Source of the DNA: Mycobacterium sp. M26
GTDB taxonomy: Bacteria; Actinomycetota; Actinomycetes; Mycobacteriales; Mycobacteriaceae
DNA: 64,000 nucleotides
Reading direction: 5' to 3'
NCBI RefSeq assembly: GCF_001494595.1
Contig: NZ_LN929908.1
Coordinates: 3,440,468-3,504,467, forward strand
The position numbers and the translations under genes were made by a program. Below are positions 25,286 to 32,640 of this stretch, one piece after another (position 1 is the first letter of the stretch; each line of letters starts with the position of its first letter). A model generated the notes under the pieces. It did no database searches and had not been told where the DNA came from. It saw only the letters and a program-made list of their open reading frames with translations.

Positions 25286-25743
25286 CAGAAGATGTACCGT
25301 CCGATCATCTCGGCCACGGCCGCAGGCTTGTCCTTTCCCTCGATCTCGACGGTGTGCTGGGCGGTGAGTGCAACGGTGCTGTCATCGACCCTCGTCGCAT
25401 CGGCCAGAAGCGATCGCACCCGCACCCTGGAACCCGCCGGCACCGGCGAGATGAACCGGATCTTGTTGAAGCCGTAGTTGATACCCATCTTCACGTTCTC
25501 GACGACAAAGCACTGCTTGCTCAGTGCCGGTATCAGCGACAAGGTCAACAGTCCGTGGGCAATCGTTGTGCCATAGGGACTTTCTGCAGCCGCACGATCT
25601 GAATCGACGTGGATCCACTGGCGGTCACCGGTGGCATCGGCGAAGGCGTCGATCCGCTCCTGGTCGACGGTCAGCCAGTCACTGACGCCCAACTCGGTAC
25701 CGATTGCGGCGACGGCGTCCTCGATGGACGTGATCGTTCTCAT
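25285..25743 (-). CDS. MaoC-like (R)-specific enoyl-CoA hydratase
   Basis: This 152-residue hot-dog fold hydratase has the catalytic dyad D40 and H45 in FADATGDRQWIHVD and the following block GTTIAHGLLTLSLIPAL. It closely matches my memory of Rv0130 (HtdZ) of M. tuberculosis, including INYGFNKIRFISPVPAGS. It hydrates trans-2-enoyl-CoA to (R)-3-hydroxyacyl-CoA. Both ends overlap neighbours (ATGA with the SDR, TGATG with the small membrane protein). In this operon it would act after the dehydrogenase and dienoyl-CoA reductase on the opened ring. Confidence 0.92.
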   Translation of the reverse strand: MRTITSIEDAVAAIGTELGVSDWLTVDQERIDAFADATGDRQWIHVDSDRAAAESPYGTTIAHGLLTLSLIPALSKQCFVVENVKMGINYGFNKIRFISPVPAGSRVRVRSLLADATRVDDSTVALTAQHTVEIEGKDKPAAVAEMIGRYIF

Positions 25744-26630
25744 ACGCTGCGCTCTGCTTTCGCCGCTGCGGAAGCGGTCTTGCTCCGCTCGCGGGCGTGG
25801 GCCCAGTCCTCGTCGCTCATGGAGGTCAGCGCCGCGAAGGTGTTCGGGCCCGCGAGGCGCTGGCCGCCGTCCATCGCGATGGTCTCACCGGTCAGGTAGT
25901 CACAGGCATCGGAGAACGCGAGGATGGTCAGGTTGCCCAGCTCGTCGATGGTACCGGTGCGACCGAGGGGAATCTGGTCGGCCTGAGTCGCGCCTGCCGA
26001 ACTCTCCTCCGTCGGGTTGAGCATCTCCCAGGCATATTCGGTCGGAATCGGTCCTGGCGCAAGGGCGTTGAGCCGGATGCCATAACGGCCCCACTCGACG
26101 GCCAACGACATCGTCATCGCGTGGACGGCGGCCTTGGCCATCGCCGAGGGCACCACGAAGGCCGATCCGCTCCACACCCAGGTGGTGAGGTTCGAGAGCA
26201 CCGACCCGGGCAGCCCTTCGGCGATCCAGCGCTTGCCGGCCGCCAGCGTGGTGTTGAACGATCCCGTCATCACGGTCGAGGTGACGGCCTCGAACGCCCG
26301 TGGGCTGAGGCTTGCCGTCGGGGCGATGAAGTTGGCTGCGGCGTTGTTCAGCACTCCGGTCAGCGGCCCGTGGCGATCCCAGATCTCACCGATCGCAGCT
26401 GAAACTGCTTCGAAGTCGCGGACATTCACCGTCTGGTAGTGCGCCGAGCCGGGATGACCCGCGGATATCTCCGCGACCGCCTCGGCCAGAACGTTCTCCC
26501 GCCGTCCCCAGACATGCACCTGTGCGCCGTGGGCGACCAGCCGGGCAGCCACGCCGCGTCCCAGTCCGGTCCCACCACCGGTGATCAGGATGCGCTTGCC
26601 GGCCAGGACGTCCGGCGAGTAGATGCTCAC
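25740..26630 (-). CDS. 2,4-dienoyl-CoA reductase-like SDR
   Basis: This 296-residue SDR has the cofactor site GGGTGLG and the run FVVPSAMAKAAVHAMTMSLA, WGRYGIRLN, closely matching eukaryotic-type DECR1 (FVVPSAS-AK). It has S162-x3-K166 instead of YxxxK, as DECR enzymes do. By eye the proposed catalytic Tyr of human DECR1 aligns with Trp151, so the exact chemistry is uncertain. The GTG at 26630 overlaps the acyl-CoA dehydrogenase stop (GTGA). It would remove unwanted double bonds during beta-oxidation of unsaturated or alicyclic acyl-CoAs. Confidence 0.85.
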   Translation of the reverse strand: MSIYSPDVLAGKRILITGGGTGLGRGVAARLVAHGAQVHVWGRRENVLAEAVAEISAGHPGSAHYQTVNVRDFEAVSAAIGEIWDRHGPLTGVLNNAAANFIAPTASLSPRAFEAVTSTVMTGSFNTTLAAGKRWIAEGLPGSVLSNLTTWVWSGSAFVVPSAMAKAAVHAMTMSLAVEWGRYGIRLNALAPGPIPTEYAWEMLNPTEESSAGATQADQIPLGRTGTIDELGNLTILAFSDACDYLTGETIAMDGGQRLAGPNTFAALTSMSDEDWAHARERSKTASAAAKAERSV

Positions 26631-27766
26631 AGTCCGAGGCTCTTTGCGACAATATCCCGCTGAACCTCGTTGGCACCGCCGTAGATCGGCGGCGCCAGCG
26701 CCTTTCGAACCTGAAGCTCCATGCCGTACTCGATGGTGTAGCCGTTGCCGCCCATCAGTTGCACACCCTCCAGCGCCGCCTGTTTGGCCACCTCGGTGCA
26801 TTTGAGCTTCGCGATCGATCCCTCCCTGGCGAGCTGGTCCTCCAACCCGGCATCGATCTGGGCAGCCACCTGATAGACGTAGGCGCGGCAGCAGTCGATC
26901 TCGGCGACCAGATCCGCCAGCCGGTGCCGAACCGCCTGAAAGGTGCCGATCGACCGGCCGAACTGCTCGCGCTGCTTGACGTAGGCGATGGTGTCCTCGA
27001 CCGATCGGCGGGCCGCACCGATGGACATCGCGGCGATGATCAACCGCTCGACGTTCAATCCGCGCATCAGCCGATGCCAGGCATCACCCACCCCACCGAC
27101 GACATTGGCAGCCGGAACGGCCACATCGGTGAAGAAGACCTCGTTGACGGTGTGCCCGTCCATGGTCTGGATCGGCTTGATGTCCAGCCCGGGGGTGTCG
27201 GTGGTCAGGTACAGCAGGGTCAGACCCTGGTGCTTGGGGCCGTCGGTCGACGTCCGGGTCAGCACCAGCAGATGATCGGCGAGATGCGCGGCGGTGATCC
27301 AGATCTTCTGCCCGTTGATGATGAACCGGTCGCCGTCGCGAACCGCGCGGGTGCGCACGGAACCCAGGTCGGAGCCAGCGCCCGGCTCGGAGAGCGCGAT
27401 CGCCTCGAAGCGCCCGCTGCAGAGATTGCCGAGTACCTCTTTCTTCTGTTCCTCGGTGCCGTGCCGCAGGTAGGTCTGCGCCGCGGTCAGCCCCGTTCCG
27501 TAGGCGTGGATGGGCGCCTGCCCGCGTGCGGTCTCCTCCAGGAAGATGCACTCTTCGACCATGCCGGCGCCGCCGCCGCCGTACTCAGCCGGCAGGGAGA
27601 CCCCGAGCCAGCCAAGTTCGGCCAGTTGAAGCAGCAGTTCGGGACTGTTCGACAGCGTTCCGCCGTCGGTGAGCGCATCGCGCTGTTCGGCGGTGGCGCA
27701 GTTGTCCGCGCAGAACTGTTCGATGGCGCGGGCGAAATCCTGTTGCTCGGCGGTGAACAGCGGCAC
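26627..27766 (-). CDS. Acyl-CoA dehydrogenase, isovaleryl-CoA dehydrogenase-like
   Basis: This 379-residue FAD enzyme has the substrate motif ALSEPGAGSDLGSV, the FAD-binding WIT segment, REQFGRSIGTFQAVRH and QLMGGNGYTIEYGMELQVR. The usual MCAD-type Glu near the C-terminus is Gly (IYGGANEVQR), but a Glu sits in LNVERLI, the position used by isovaleryl-CoA dehydrogenase. It should therefore be active, perhaps on branched or cyclic acyl-CoA. The GTG at 27766 is one base past the BadI stop; a TTG at 27790 is an alternative start. Candidate for the ring-CoA or product dehydrogenation. Confidence 0.9.
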   Translation of the reverse strand: MPLFTAEQQDFARAIEQFCADNCATAEQRDALTDGGTLSNSPELLLQLAELGWLGVSLPAEYGGGGAGMVEECIFLEETARGQAPIHAYGTGLTAAQTYLRHGTEEQKKEVLGNLCSGRFEAIALSEPGAGSDLGSVRTRAVRDGDRFIINGQKIWITAAHLADHLLVLTRTSTDGPKHQGLTLLYLTTDTPGLDIKPIQTMDGHTVNEVFFTDVAVPAANVVGGVGDAWHRLMRGLNVERLIIAAMSIGAARRSVEDTIAYVKQREQFGRSIGTFQAVRHRLADLVAEIDCCRAYVYQVAAQIDAGLEDQLAREGSIAKLKCTEVAKQAALEGVQLMGGNGYTIEYGMELQVRKALAPPIYGGANEVQRDIVAKSLGL

Positions 27767-27767
27767 G

Positions 27768-28562
27768 TCAGTTGCCCCGGTAGGGCGCAAAGTCGGGCGC
27801 CCGCTTCTCGTTGAACGCCGTGACGCCTTCCTTGGCCTCCGGGGTCTCGCCGAAGAGTTTGAGGTTGGAGTAGGCCATCTGACCGAGCGAAGCGAACTGC
27901 TCAGTGTCGGCGTTGAACGACTGCTTGAGCACCTTCAACGACGTCGGCGAGAGCTGGAGGATTTCGTCGGCCCAGGCCCGCACTTCGGTCTTGAGTTGGT
28001 CGGCGGGCACCACCTTGTTGACCAATCCCCATTCGTAGGCCTGCTGCGCGGAGTACCGGCGGCACAGGAACCAGATCTCCCGGGCCCGCTTCTCACCGAC
28101 CACCCGGGCGAGGTACCCGGTGCCGAAACCGGCGTCGAACGAGCCCACCCGCGGTCCGTTCTGGCCGAAGACGGCGGTCTCCGACGCGATGGTCAGGTCG
28201 CAGAGCACATGCAGGACATGTCCGCCGCCGATGGCGAATCCGTTGACCGCGGCGATGACAGGCTTGGGTGCGTCCCGGATCACCCGGTGCAGCGAGTCCA
28301 CCTCGAACAGACCACTGTCCGACGGCCCGTAGTCGCCGGTCTCGGCGCGCTGCTTCTGGTCACCACCGGTGCAGAACGCCTTTTCCCCGGCGCCGGTCAG
28401 GCAGATCACGCCGACCTCGGAGCTGCCCCAGGCCAGCTTGAAAGCCTTGATGAGCTCGTCCACGGTGCGGGCACGGAAGGAGTTGTATCGATCGGGGCGG
28501 TTGATGGTAATCCAGGCCAAACCGTTGTCGACCTCGTAGGTGATGTCGGTGAACTCAGTCAT
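27768..28562 (-). CDS. badI: 2-ketocyclohexanecarboxyl-CoA hydrolase (BadI-type)
   Basis: This 264-residue crotonase-fold protein resembles BadI of Rhodopseudomonas palustris along its length: ITINRPDRYNSFRARTVDEL, GEKAFCTGGDQ, AAVNGFAIGGGHVLHVLCDL, GYLARVVGEKRAREIWFLC and EGVTAFNEKRAPDF. BadI opens the six-membered ring of 2-ketocyclohexanecarboxyl-CoA to pimelyl-CoA by a reverse Dieckmann (retro-Claisen) reaction. ATG at 28562 with GAAGGA upstream. It heads the minus-strand operon with FadE, DECR and MaoC genes and is preceded by a duplicated regulator site. The BadH partner is at 52333. Confidence 0.92.
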   Translation of the reverse strand: MTEFTDITYEVDNGLAWITINRPDRYNSFRARTVDELIKAFKLAWGSSEVGVICLTGAGEKAFCTGGDQKQRAETGDYGPSDSGLFEVDSLHRVIRDAPKPVIAAVNGFAIGGGHVLHVLCDLTIASETAVFGQNGPRVGSFDAGFGTGYLARVVGEKRAREIWFLCRRYSAQQAYEWGLVNKVVPADQLKTEVRAWADEILQLSPTSLKVLKQSFNADTEQFASLGQMAYSNLKLFGETPEAKEGVTAFNEKRAPDFAPYRGN

Positions 28563-28582
28563 CTTGTCGTCCTTCGTCTTTG

Positions 28583-28755
28583 AAAGCCGGCCAGCCGCCC
28601 GGGGTCGATGTAAAGCATTGTCTTTGGTCATACCATAATACCAAAGCTGACAGTCATCAAGAGACCACCGCCGTTACCGCAACATTGCTCGATTCGCGGG
28701 CTCTCGTCGCGCCCCTACAGATAGAGACTTCGTCCCCCTGTCGAGGCATATTGGA
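28583..28755. repeat. 173-bp tandem duplication, copy 1
   Basis: Bases 28583-28755 are repeated immediately as 28756-28928 with a single difference (C at 28592, A at 28765). The unit begins AAAGCCGG and ends CATATTGGA. It contains a FadR-type operator and the likely badI promoter. This copy begins 21 bases from the badI start. The 372-bp gap between fadD and badI holds essentially only these two copies. Confidence 0.97.
28622..28646. promoter_or_regulatory. FadR-type GntR operator, badI-proximal copy
   Basis: CTTTGGT at 28622-28628 pairs with ACCAAAG at 28640-28646, and inside lies TGGTCATACCA (28625-28635) followed by TAATA. This is the TTTGGTC-ACCATAATA pattern found at four other positions in the window. 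It is about 60 bases upstream of badI, and the AT-rich part could overlap a -10 element, consistent with repression. Confidence 0.7.
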
Positions 28756-28928
28756 AAAGCCGGCAAGCCGCCCGGGGTCGATGTAAAGCATTGTCTTTGG
28801 TCATACCATAATACCAAAGCTGACAGTCATCAAGAGACCACCGCCGTTACCGCAACATTGCTCGATTCGCGGGCTCTCGTCGCGCCCCTACAGATAGAGA
28901 CTTCGTCCCCCTGTCGAGGCATATTGGA
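28756..28928. repeat. 173-bp tandem duplication, copy 2
   Basis: This is the second unit, in direct head-to-tail contact with copy 1, and ends seven bases before the stop codon of the fadD gene at 28935. Near identity (172 of 173) implies a recent duplication or ongoing homogenisation. It duplicates the operator but no recognised gene. Confidence 0.97.
28795..28819. promoter_or_regulatory. FadR-type GntR operator, distal copy
   Basis: This is the exact duplicate of the operator at 28622-28646: CTTTGGT at 28795-28801 and ACCAAAG at 28813-28819 with TGGTCATACCA at 28798-28808. Two operators 173 bp apart, about 16.5 helical turns, could support looping or simply add binding capacity. Confidence 0.65.
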
Positions 28929-28934
28929 GCCCGT

Positions 28935-30614
28935 TCAGCTCTCCCTGAACTCGTCAGGAAGCCGGTCGGCCGCGCTTTCCCGATTGCGCAGTTCGACACG
29001 GCGGATCTTCCCGGAAATGGTCTTTGGCAACTCGTCGGTGAACTCGATGCGCCGGATGCGTTGATAGGGCGCCAGGTTGTCGTGTGCGTGGGCGAAGATG
29101 GCATCTGCGGTGGCTCGGTCCGGCGACCAGCCCGACGCGAGGCTGATATAGGCCTTGGGCACCGCCAGTCGGAGGTCATCGGGCGCGGGCACGACTGCGG
29201 CCTCCGCGACCGCCGGGTGTTCAATGAGGACGCTCTCGAGTTCGAACGGCGAGATCTTGTAGTCCGAGGCCTTGAAGACGTCGTCGGTGCGTCCGATGTA
29301 AGTGATGTAGCCATCCGCGTCCCGGCTCGCGACGTCGCCGGTGTGGTAGCGGCCGCCAGCCATGACTGCATCGTTACGCTCGGGGTCACCGAGGTACCCG
29401 GTCATCAGGTTGACCGGTCTGGTCGTCAGGTTCAGGCAGATCTCACCTTCATCGGCCGCCTCGCCGGTGATCGGGTCCACGATCACGACCGGGATGCCCG
29501 GAAGTGGCCGGCCCATCGAACCGGGTTTCACCGGGCTGCCCGGGGTGTTACCGATCAGCGCAGTGGTCTCGGTCTGGCCGAAGCCGTCGCGGATGGTCAG
29601 GCCCCAGCTGTTACGGACCTGGGCGATCACCTCGGGATTGAGCGGCTCACCAGCGCCCATGGCTTCCCTCAGCGCAGGCGGCCGCTCTCCCAGGTGAGCC
29701 TGAATCAGCATGCGCCACACCGTCGGTGGCGCACACAGCGATGTCACGGCGACGTGCTGCAGCATCTCCAAGAATCGTGCGGCGTTGAACCTCGCGTAGT
29801 TGTAGGCCACGATCGTGGACTCGGCGATCCACGGCGCAAAGAACGAGCTCCACGCGTGTTTGGCCCAACCAGGCGAACTGATGTTGAGGTGAACGTCACC
29901 CGGCCGCAGCCCGATGAAGTACATGGTGGACAGATGCCCGACGGGATAGGACCGGTGGGTGTGCTCGACCAGTTTGGGGTGACTCGTCGTGCCCGAGGTG
30001 AAGTAGACGAGCATGGGGTCATCCGGCGCCGTCGTCGTGCGCAAGGGTGCGGCCGCGTCAAGGGCGTCAGAATCGCGGTACCGCCGCCACGGTGCTTGCG
30101 CGTCTCCGACCGAGATTCGGCCGTAGCCGCCCGCGATGGCAGCGAACTTCTCGGTCTCCTCGGCGTTGGTGATCACGTGTGACACTGCGCCCCGCGAGAG
30201 CCGATCGGCCAAGTCCTTCGGACCCAGCGCGGTCGTGGCCGGCAGGATGACCGCGCCGAGCTTCATGACGGCCAGCATCGACTCCCACAATTCGACCTGA
30301 TTGCCGAGCATCAGCATCACGCGGTCACCGGGTTCGACGCCGCCGTCGGCGAGCCACCGGGCGACACGATCTGAGCGATGGGCCATGTCGTCGAAGGAGT
30401 AGGACTCGTCGGAACCGTCGTCACCGACGATACGTAGCGCCGTTCGCGGGTTGCCCCGCGCGATGTGGTCGAACCAGTCGATTGCCCAGTTGAACTGAGT
30501 GCCCACGTCCGGCCACTGGAACCCTGAGGCTGCAGCTTCATAGTCCTCGCGATGGGCGATCAGGTGATCGCGGGCTGCACGGTAAACCCGGCTTGCCGTT
30601 CTGGCTTCAGTCAT
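28935..30614 (-). CDS. Acyl-CoA synthetase (AMP-dependent, ACSM/acs-like)
   Basis: This 559-residue ANL ligase has the P-loop motif VYFTSGTTSHPK, GFGQTETTA, the hinge GRTDDVFKASDYKISPFELE and the A10 lysine in LPKTISGKIRR. Length and the SDYKISPFE block are closer to medium-chain/ACSM-type ligases than to long-chain FadDs. The ATG at 30614 has GGAGGCGGC upstream and is divergent from a GntR gene. Located upstream of badI on the same strand, it is a candidate cyclohexanecarboxylate or related acid CoA ligase (inference). Confidence 0.9.
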   Translation of the reverse strand: MTEARTASRVYRAARDHLIAHREDYEAAASGFQWPDVGTQFNWAIDWFDHIARGNPRTALRIVGDDGSDESYSFDDMAHRSDRVARWLADGGVEPGDRVMLMLGNQVELWESMLAVMKLGAVILPATTALGPKDLADRLSRGAVSHVITNAEETEKFAAIAGGYGRISVGDAQAPWRRYRDSDALDAAAPLRTTTAPDDPMLVYFTSGTTSHPKLVEHTHRSYPVGHLSTMYFIGLRPGDVHLNISSPGWAKHAWSSFFAPWIAESTIVAYNYARFNAARFLEMLQHVAVTSLCAPPTVWRMLIQAHLGERPPALREAMGAGEPLNPEVIAQVRNSWGLTIRDGFGQTETTALIGNTPGSPVKPGSMGRPLPGIPVVIVDPITGEAADEGEICLNLTTRPVNLMTGYLGDPERNDAVMAGGRYHTGDVASRDADGYITYIGRTDDVFKASDYKISPFELESVLIEHPAVAEAAVVPAPDDLRLAVPKAYISLASGWSPDRATADAIFAHAHDNLAPYQRIRRIEFTDELPKTISGKIRRVELRNRESAADRLPDEFRES

Positions 30615-30646
30615 CGCCGCCTCCTGGAAGTTACTATCTCGGTATT

Positions 30647-30660
30647 CGGGATCGTTCCCG
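30647..30660. promoter_or_regulatory. Short dyad in fadD/gntR divergent promoter
   Basis: CGGGA at 30647-30651 and TCCCG at 30656-30660 form a dyad with a four-base spacer, in the 62-bp gap between fadD (start 30614) and gntR (start 30677). It is a candidate operator for the adjacent GntR protein. No TGGT-ACCA motif occurs here, which sets this regulator apart from the one at 45006. Confidence 0.35.
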
Positions 30661-30676
30661 CTGAAGGAGGCCATGG

Positions 30677-31408
30677 ATGGCACGCCGTGAACCGGCGGCG
30701 CGCTCGTCGCGGGCCGAGGTGGTGGCCGCCGACCTCGAACACAAGATCATGTCCGAGCGCCTTCCGGTGGGGGCCCACCTCGGTCGGCGCGCGGAGTTGA
30801 TGGACCGGTTCGGCATTAGCCCGACCGTGATGAACGAAACCTTGCGAATCCTGCGGGACCGTGACCTGGTATCGGTGCGCCCGGGACCCGGCGGCGGCAT
30901 CACCGTTGCCAATACCCCGCCACAGGTCCGGACCGGTGCGCTGGACCTGTGGTTCCAGCCGTCCAACCCTCATCCCCTCGACCTGTTCGAGGCGCGTCTC
31001 TATCTGGAGTTCGGACTCACCAAGGCCGCCTTCGAGCGAGCGACCAGCGAGGACATCGCGGCGATGCGCGAGGCGATGGTGCAGATGCGAGCCAGCCGCG
31101 AAGCACGTGAGTTCTTCGACGCAGTGCTGAACTTCCATGCGACCGTCGCAGCCGCCGCGCACATCCCGGTTCTGGAGGGCATGCACCAGCTCGTGATCAC
31201 CAGCATCAAGGCGGTGCTGAGCCGTGTGACGTTCGTGACCGACCATGAGCAGATGCTCGCCGACAGCCTCGTCGTCCACGACGACATCGTCGCCGCCATC
31301 GCGGTCCATGATCAGGCGGCGTTCGTCGACGCCATCAACCGCCACGATCGTGACCTGATCCGGGCCGACGATCCCGAGCGAACCCCACACACGCCGCAGC
31401 ACCCCTGA
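30677..31408 (+). CDS. GntR family regulator, FCD (FadR-like) subfamily
   Basis: This 243-residue protein has a winged HTH at about residues 15-75 (AADLEHKIMSERLPVGAHLG, SPTVMNETLRILRDRDLV, PGPGGGITV) and a C-terminal all-helical FCD-type effector domain (LFEARLYLEFGLTKAAFE, HEQMLADSLVVHDDIVAAI). The ATG at 30677 follows GAAGGAGG with six-base spacing. Divergent from the acyl-CoA synthetase, it probably controls that gene in response to an acid or acyl-CoA. A hairpin follows its stop. Confidence 0.88.
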   Translation: MARREPAARSSRAEVVAADLEHKIMSERLPVGAHLGRRAELMDRFGISPTVMNETLRILRDRDLVSVRPGPGGGITVANTPPQVRTGALDLWFQPSNPHPLDLFEARLYLEFGLTKAAFERATSEDIAAMREAMVQMRASREAREFFDAVLNFHATVAAAAHIPVLEGMHQLVITSIKAVLSRVTFVTDHEQMLADSLVVHDDIVAAIAVHDQAAFVDAINRHDRDLIRADDPERTPHTPQHP

Positions 31409-31423
31409 CAGCGGCTGTACCCG

Positions 31424-31452
31424 CCAGAACCCCGACGCCCGTTGCGTTCTGG
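31424..31452 (+). terminator. Hairpin after gntR, possible terminator
   Basis: CCAGAAC at 31424-31430 and GTTCTGG at 31446-31452 form a perfect 7-bp stem with a 15-base loop, starting 16 bases after the gntR stop. There is no U run, as is common in mycobacteria. The remaining gap to 31594 holds one further dyad at 31532. Confidence 0.45.
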
Positions 31453-31531
31453 GGTGCCCCGAAGCTGCCTTCATGCCGTAACTCCTACCACTGCCAGGAT
31501 GTGATCCACAACATTCTGCATAAACATCTTG

Positions 31532-31549
31532 AATTATGACTGCATAATT
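31532..31549. promoter_or_regulatory. AT-rich palindrome upstream of the meta-cleavage operon
   Basis: AATTATG at 31532-31538 and CATAATT at 31543-31549 are perfect inverted arms around ACTG. TGCATAA also occurs at 31517-31523 and again at 31541-31547. It lies 45 bases before the probable amidohydrolase start and could be the operator of the operon, for example for the IclR protein encoded at its end. Binding is inferred. Confidence 0.5.
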
Positions 31550-31593
31550 GCGTAGGCTCCTTCTCGACCGCTCCACCGCCCCCGGAGGCCGCC

Positions 31594-32640
31594 ATTACGT
31601 CTCGCGCACCGACTGGCCTGATCGACGTGCACACCCACGCCATCGATCCGGATCTCCCTGAGCTGGTCCGGCGCTATCCCGCCGACCACTGGCCGAGCGT
31701 GGAGCGCACTGGCCATACCGCCGCGTGGCTGAACTACGGTGCCCGGCGATACCGCCGAATCGACCACCGCTGCTGGTCAGCGGATGCCCGCCTGGCAGAT
31801 ATGGACCGCGATGGTGTTGCACTGCAGGTGCTTTCGCCGATCCCGGTGACCTTCTGTTATGACGCCGACCCCGCCGGGGCGGCGGAACTGGCTGCCGCGC
31901 AGAACGACTTCTTCGCGCGGATGATCGCCGACCATCCGACCCGGTTCGCCGCGCTGGGCGCGGTGGCACTGCAGGACACGGACCTCGCGATCGCCGAACT
32001 GCGGCGCTGCATGAGCCGCCCCGGGTTCCTCGGAGTGGAGATCGCGACCCAGGTGCGTGGCCAGGAACTCGCCGAGGAACAGTTCGACCGGTTCTTCGCC
32101 GTCGCCGGCGAATTGGGCGCACTGGTGTTGGTCCACCCCCGCGACGAGGACCTGCCCGCACGAATGGCGGGGCTGGCGATGGGGTTCGGGGCCGGCATGC
32201 CGATCGAGACGGCCACCGCTGCGGCGGCACTTCTGACCAGCGGGGCCTTGGCCCGCCGGCCCGGTGTCCGGCTGTGCCTGGCGCACGGAGCCGGCGCGCT
32301 TCCCGCGATCATCGGCAGACTGGACAAGGGCGCCCAGATCGGCGGAATGGCAACGGATTCCGAGGATCTCCCGAGCCGACTGGCCACCTCTCTGTGGTGT
32401 GACTCGCTGACCTACAACCAGACCGCACTGCAGGCGGCGGTGGAGTTGGTGGGCGCTGATCACGTGGTGTTCGGGTCCGACTACCCCTTCCCCGCCGTAC
32501 CCGAACCTATCGACCACATCGTCGCCGACCTGCCTGCCGGCCTGAGACACCACATCGCAAGAAGGAATCTGGAGAACATCTATGGCGCACTTCCTCGGAC
32601 TGGGCCTGACGCACTATCCCCTGCTGGCCGGCACGGATGA
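31594..32640 (+). CDS. Amidohydrolase-2 (ACMSD-like) family protein, probable decarboxylase or hydrolase; possible ATT start
   Basis: This metal-dependent TIM-barrel protein is 348 residues if it starts at ATT 31594, with the metal motif at H13 and H15 (DVHTHAID), His in LVLVHPRDE, His in CLAHGAG and Asp in VFGSDYPFP. GGAGG at 31584-31588 is ideally spaced from the ATT. There is no in-frame ATG, GTG or TTG between the upstream stop at 31537 and the GTG at 31627, which would leave the motif as residues 2 and 4. Family members include decarboxylases of ring-cleavage products. It overlaps the dioxygenase gene by 59 bases. Confidence 0.85.
   Translation: MTSRAPTGLIDVHTHAIDPDLPELVRRYPADHWPSVERTGHTAAWLNYGARRYRRIDHRCWSADARLADMDRDGVALQVLSPIPVTFCYDADPAGAAELAAAQNDFFARMIADHPTRFAALGAVALQDTDLAIAELRRCMSRPGFLGVEIATQVRGQELAEEQFDRFFAVAGELGALVLVHPRDEDLPARMAGLAMGFGAGMPIETATAAAALLTSGALARRPGVRLCLAHGAGALPAIIGRLDKGAQIGGMATDSEDLPSRLATSLWCDSLTYNQTALQAAVELVGADHVVFGSDYPFPAVPEPIDHIVADLPAGLRHHIARRNLENIYGALPRTGPDALSPAGRHG

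Noticed and set aside
28583..28928. Tandem repeat as an insertion sequence, CRISPR or att duplication
   Set aside because: No terminal inverted repeats, no transposase or integrase, only two long units with no spacer, so a simple tandem duplication is the better reading.
30677..31408. GntR at 30677 as regulator of the TGGT-ACCA sites
   Set aside because: Its own divergent promoter lacks the motif, while the GntR at 45006 has it in its promoter; the latter is the simpler candidate.
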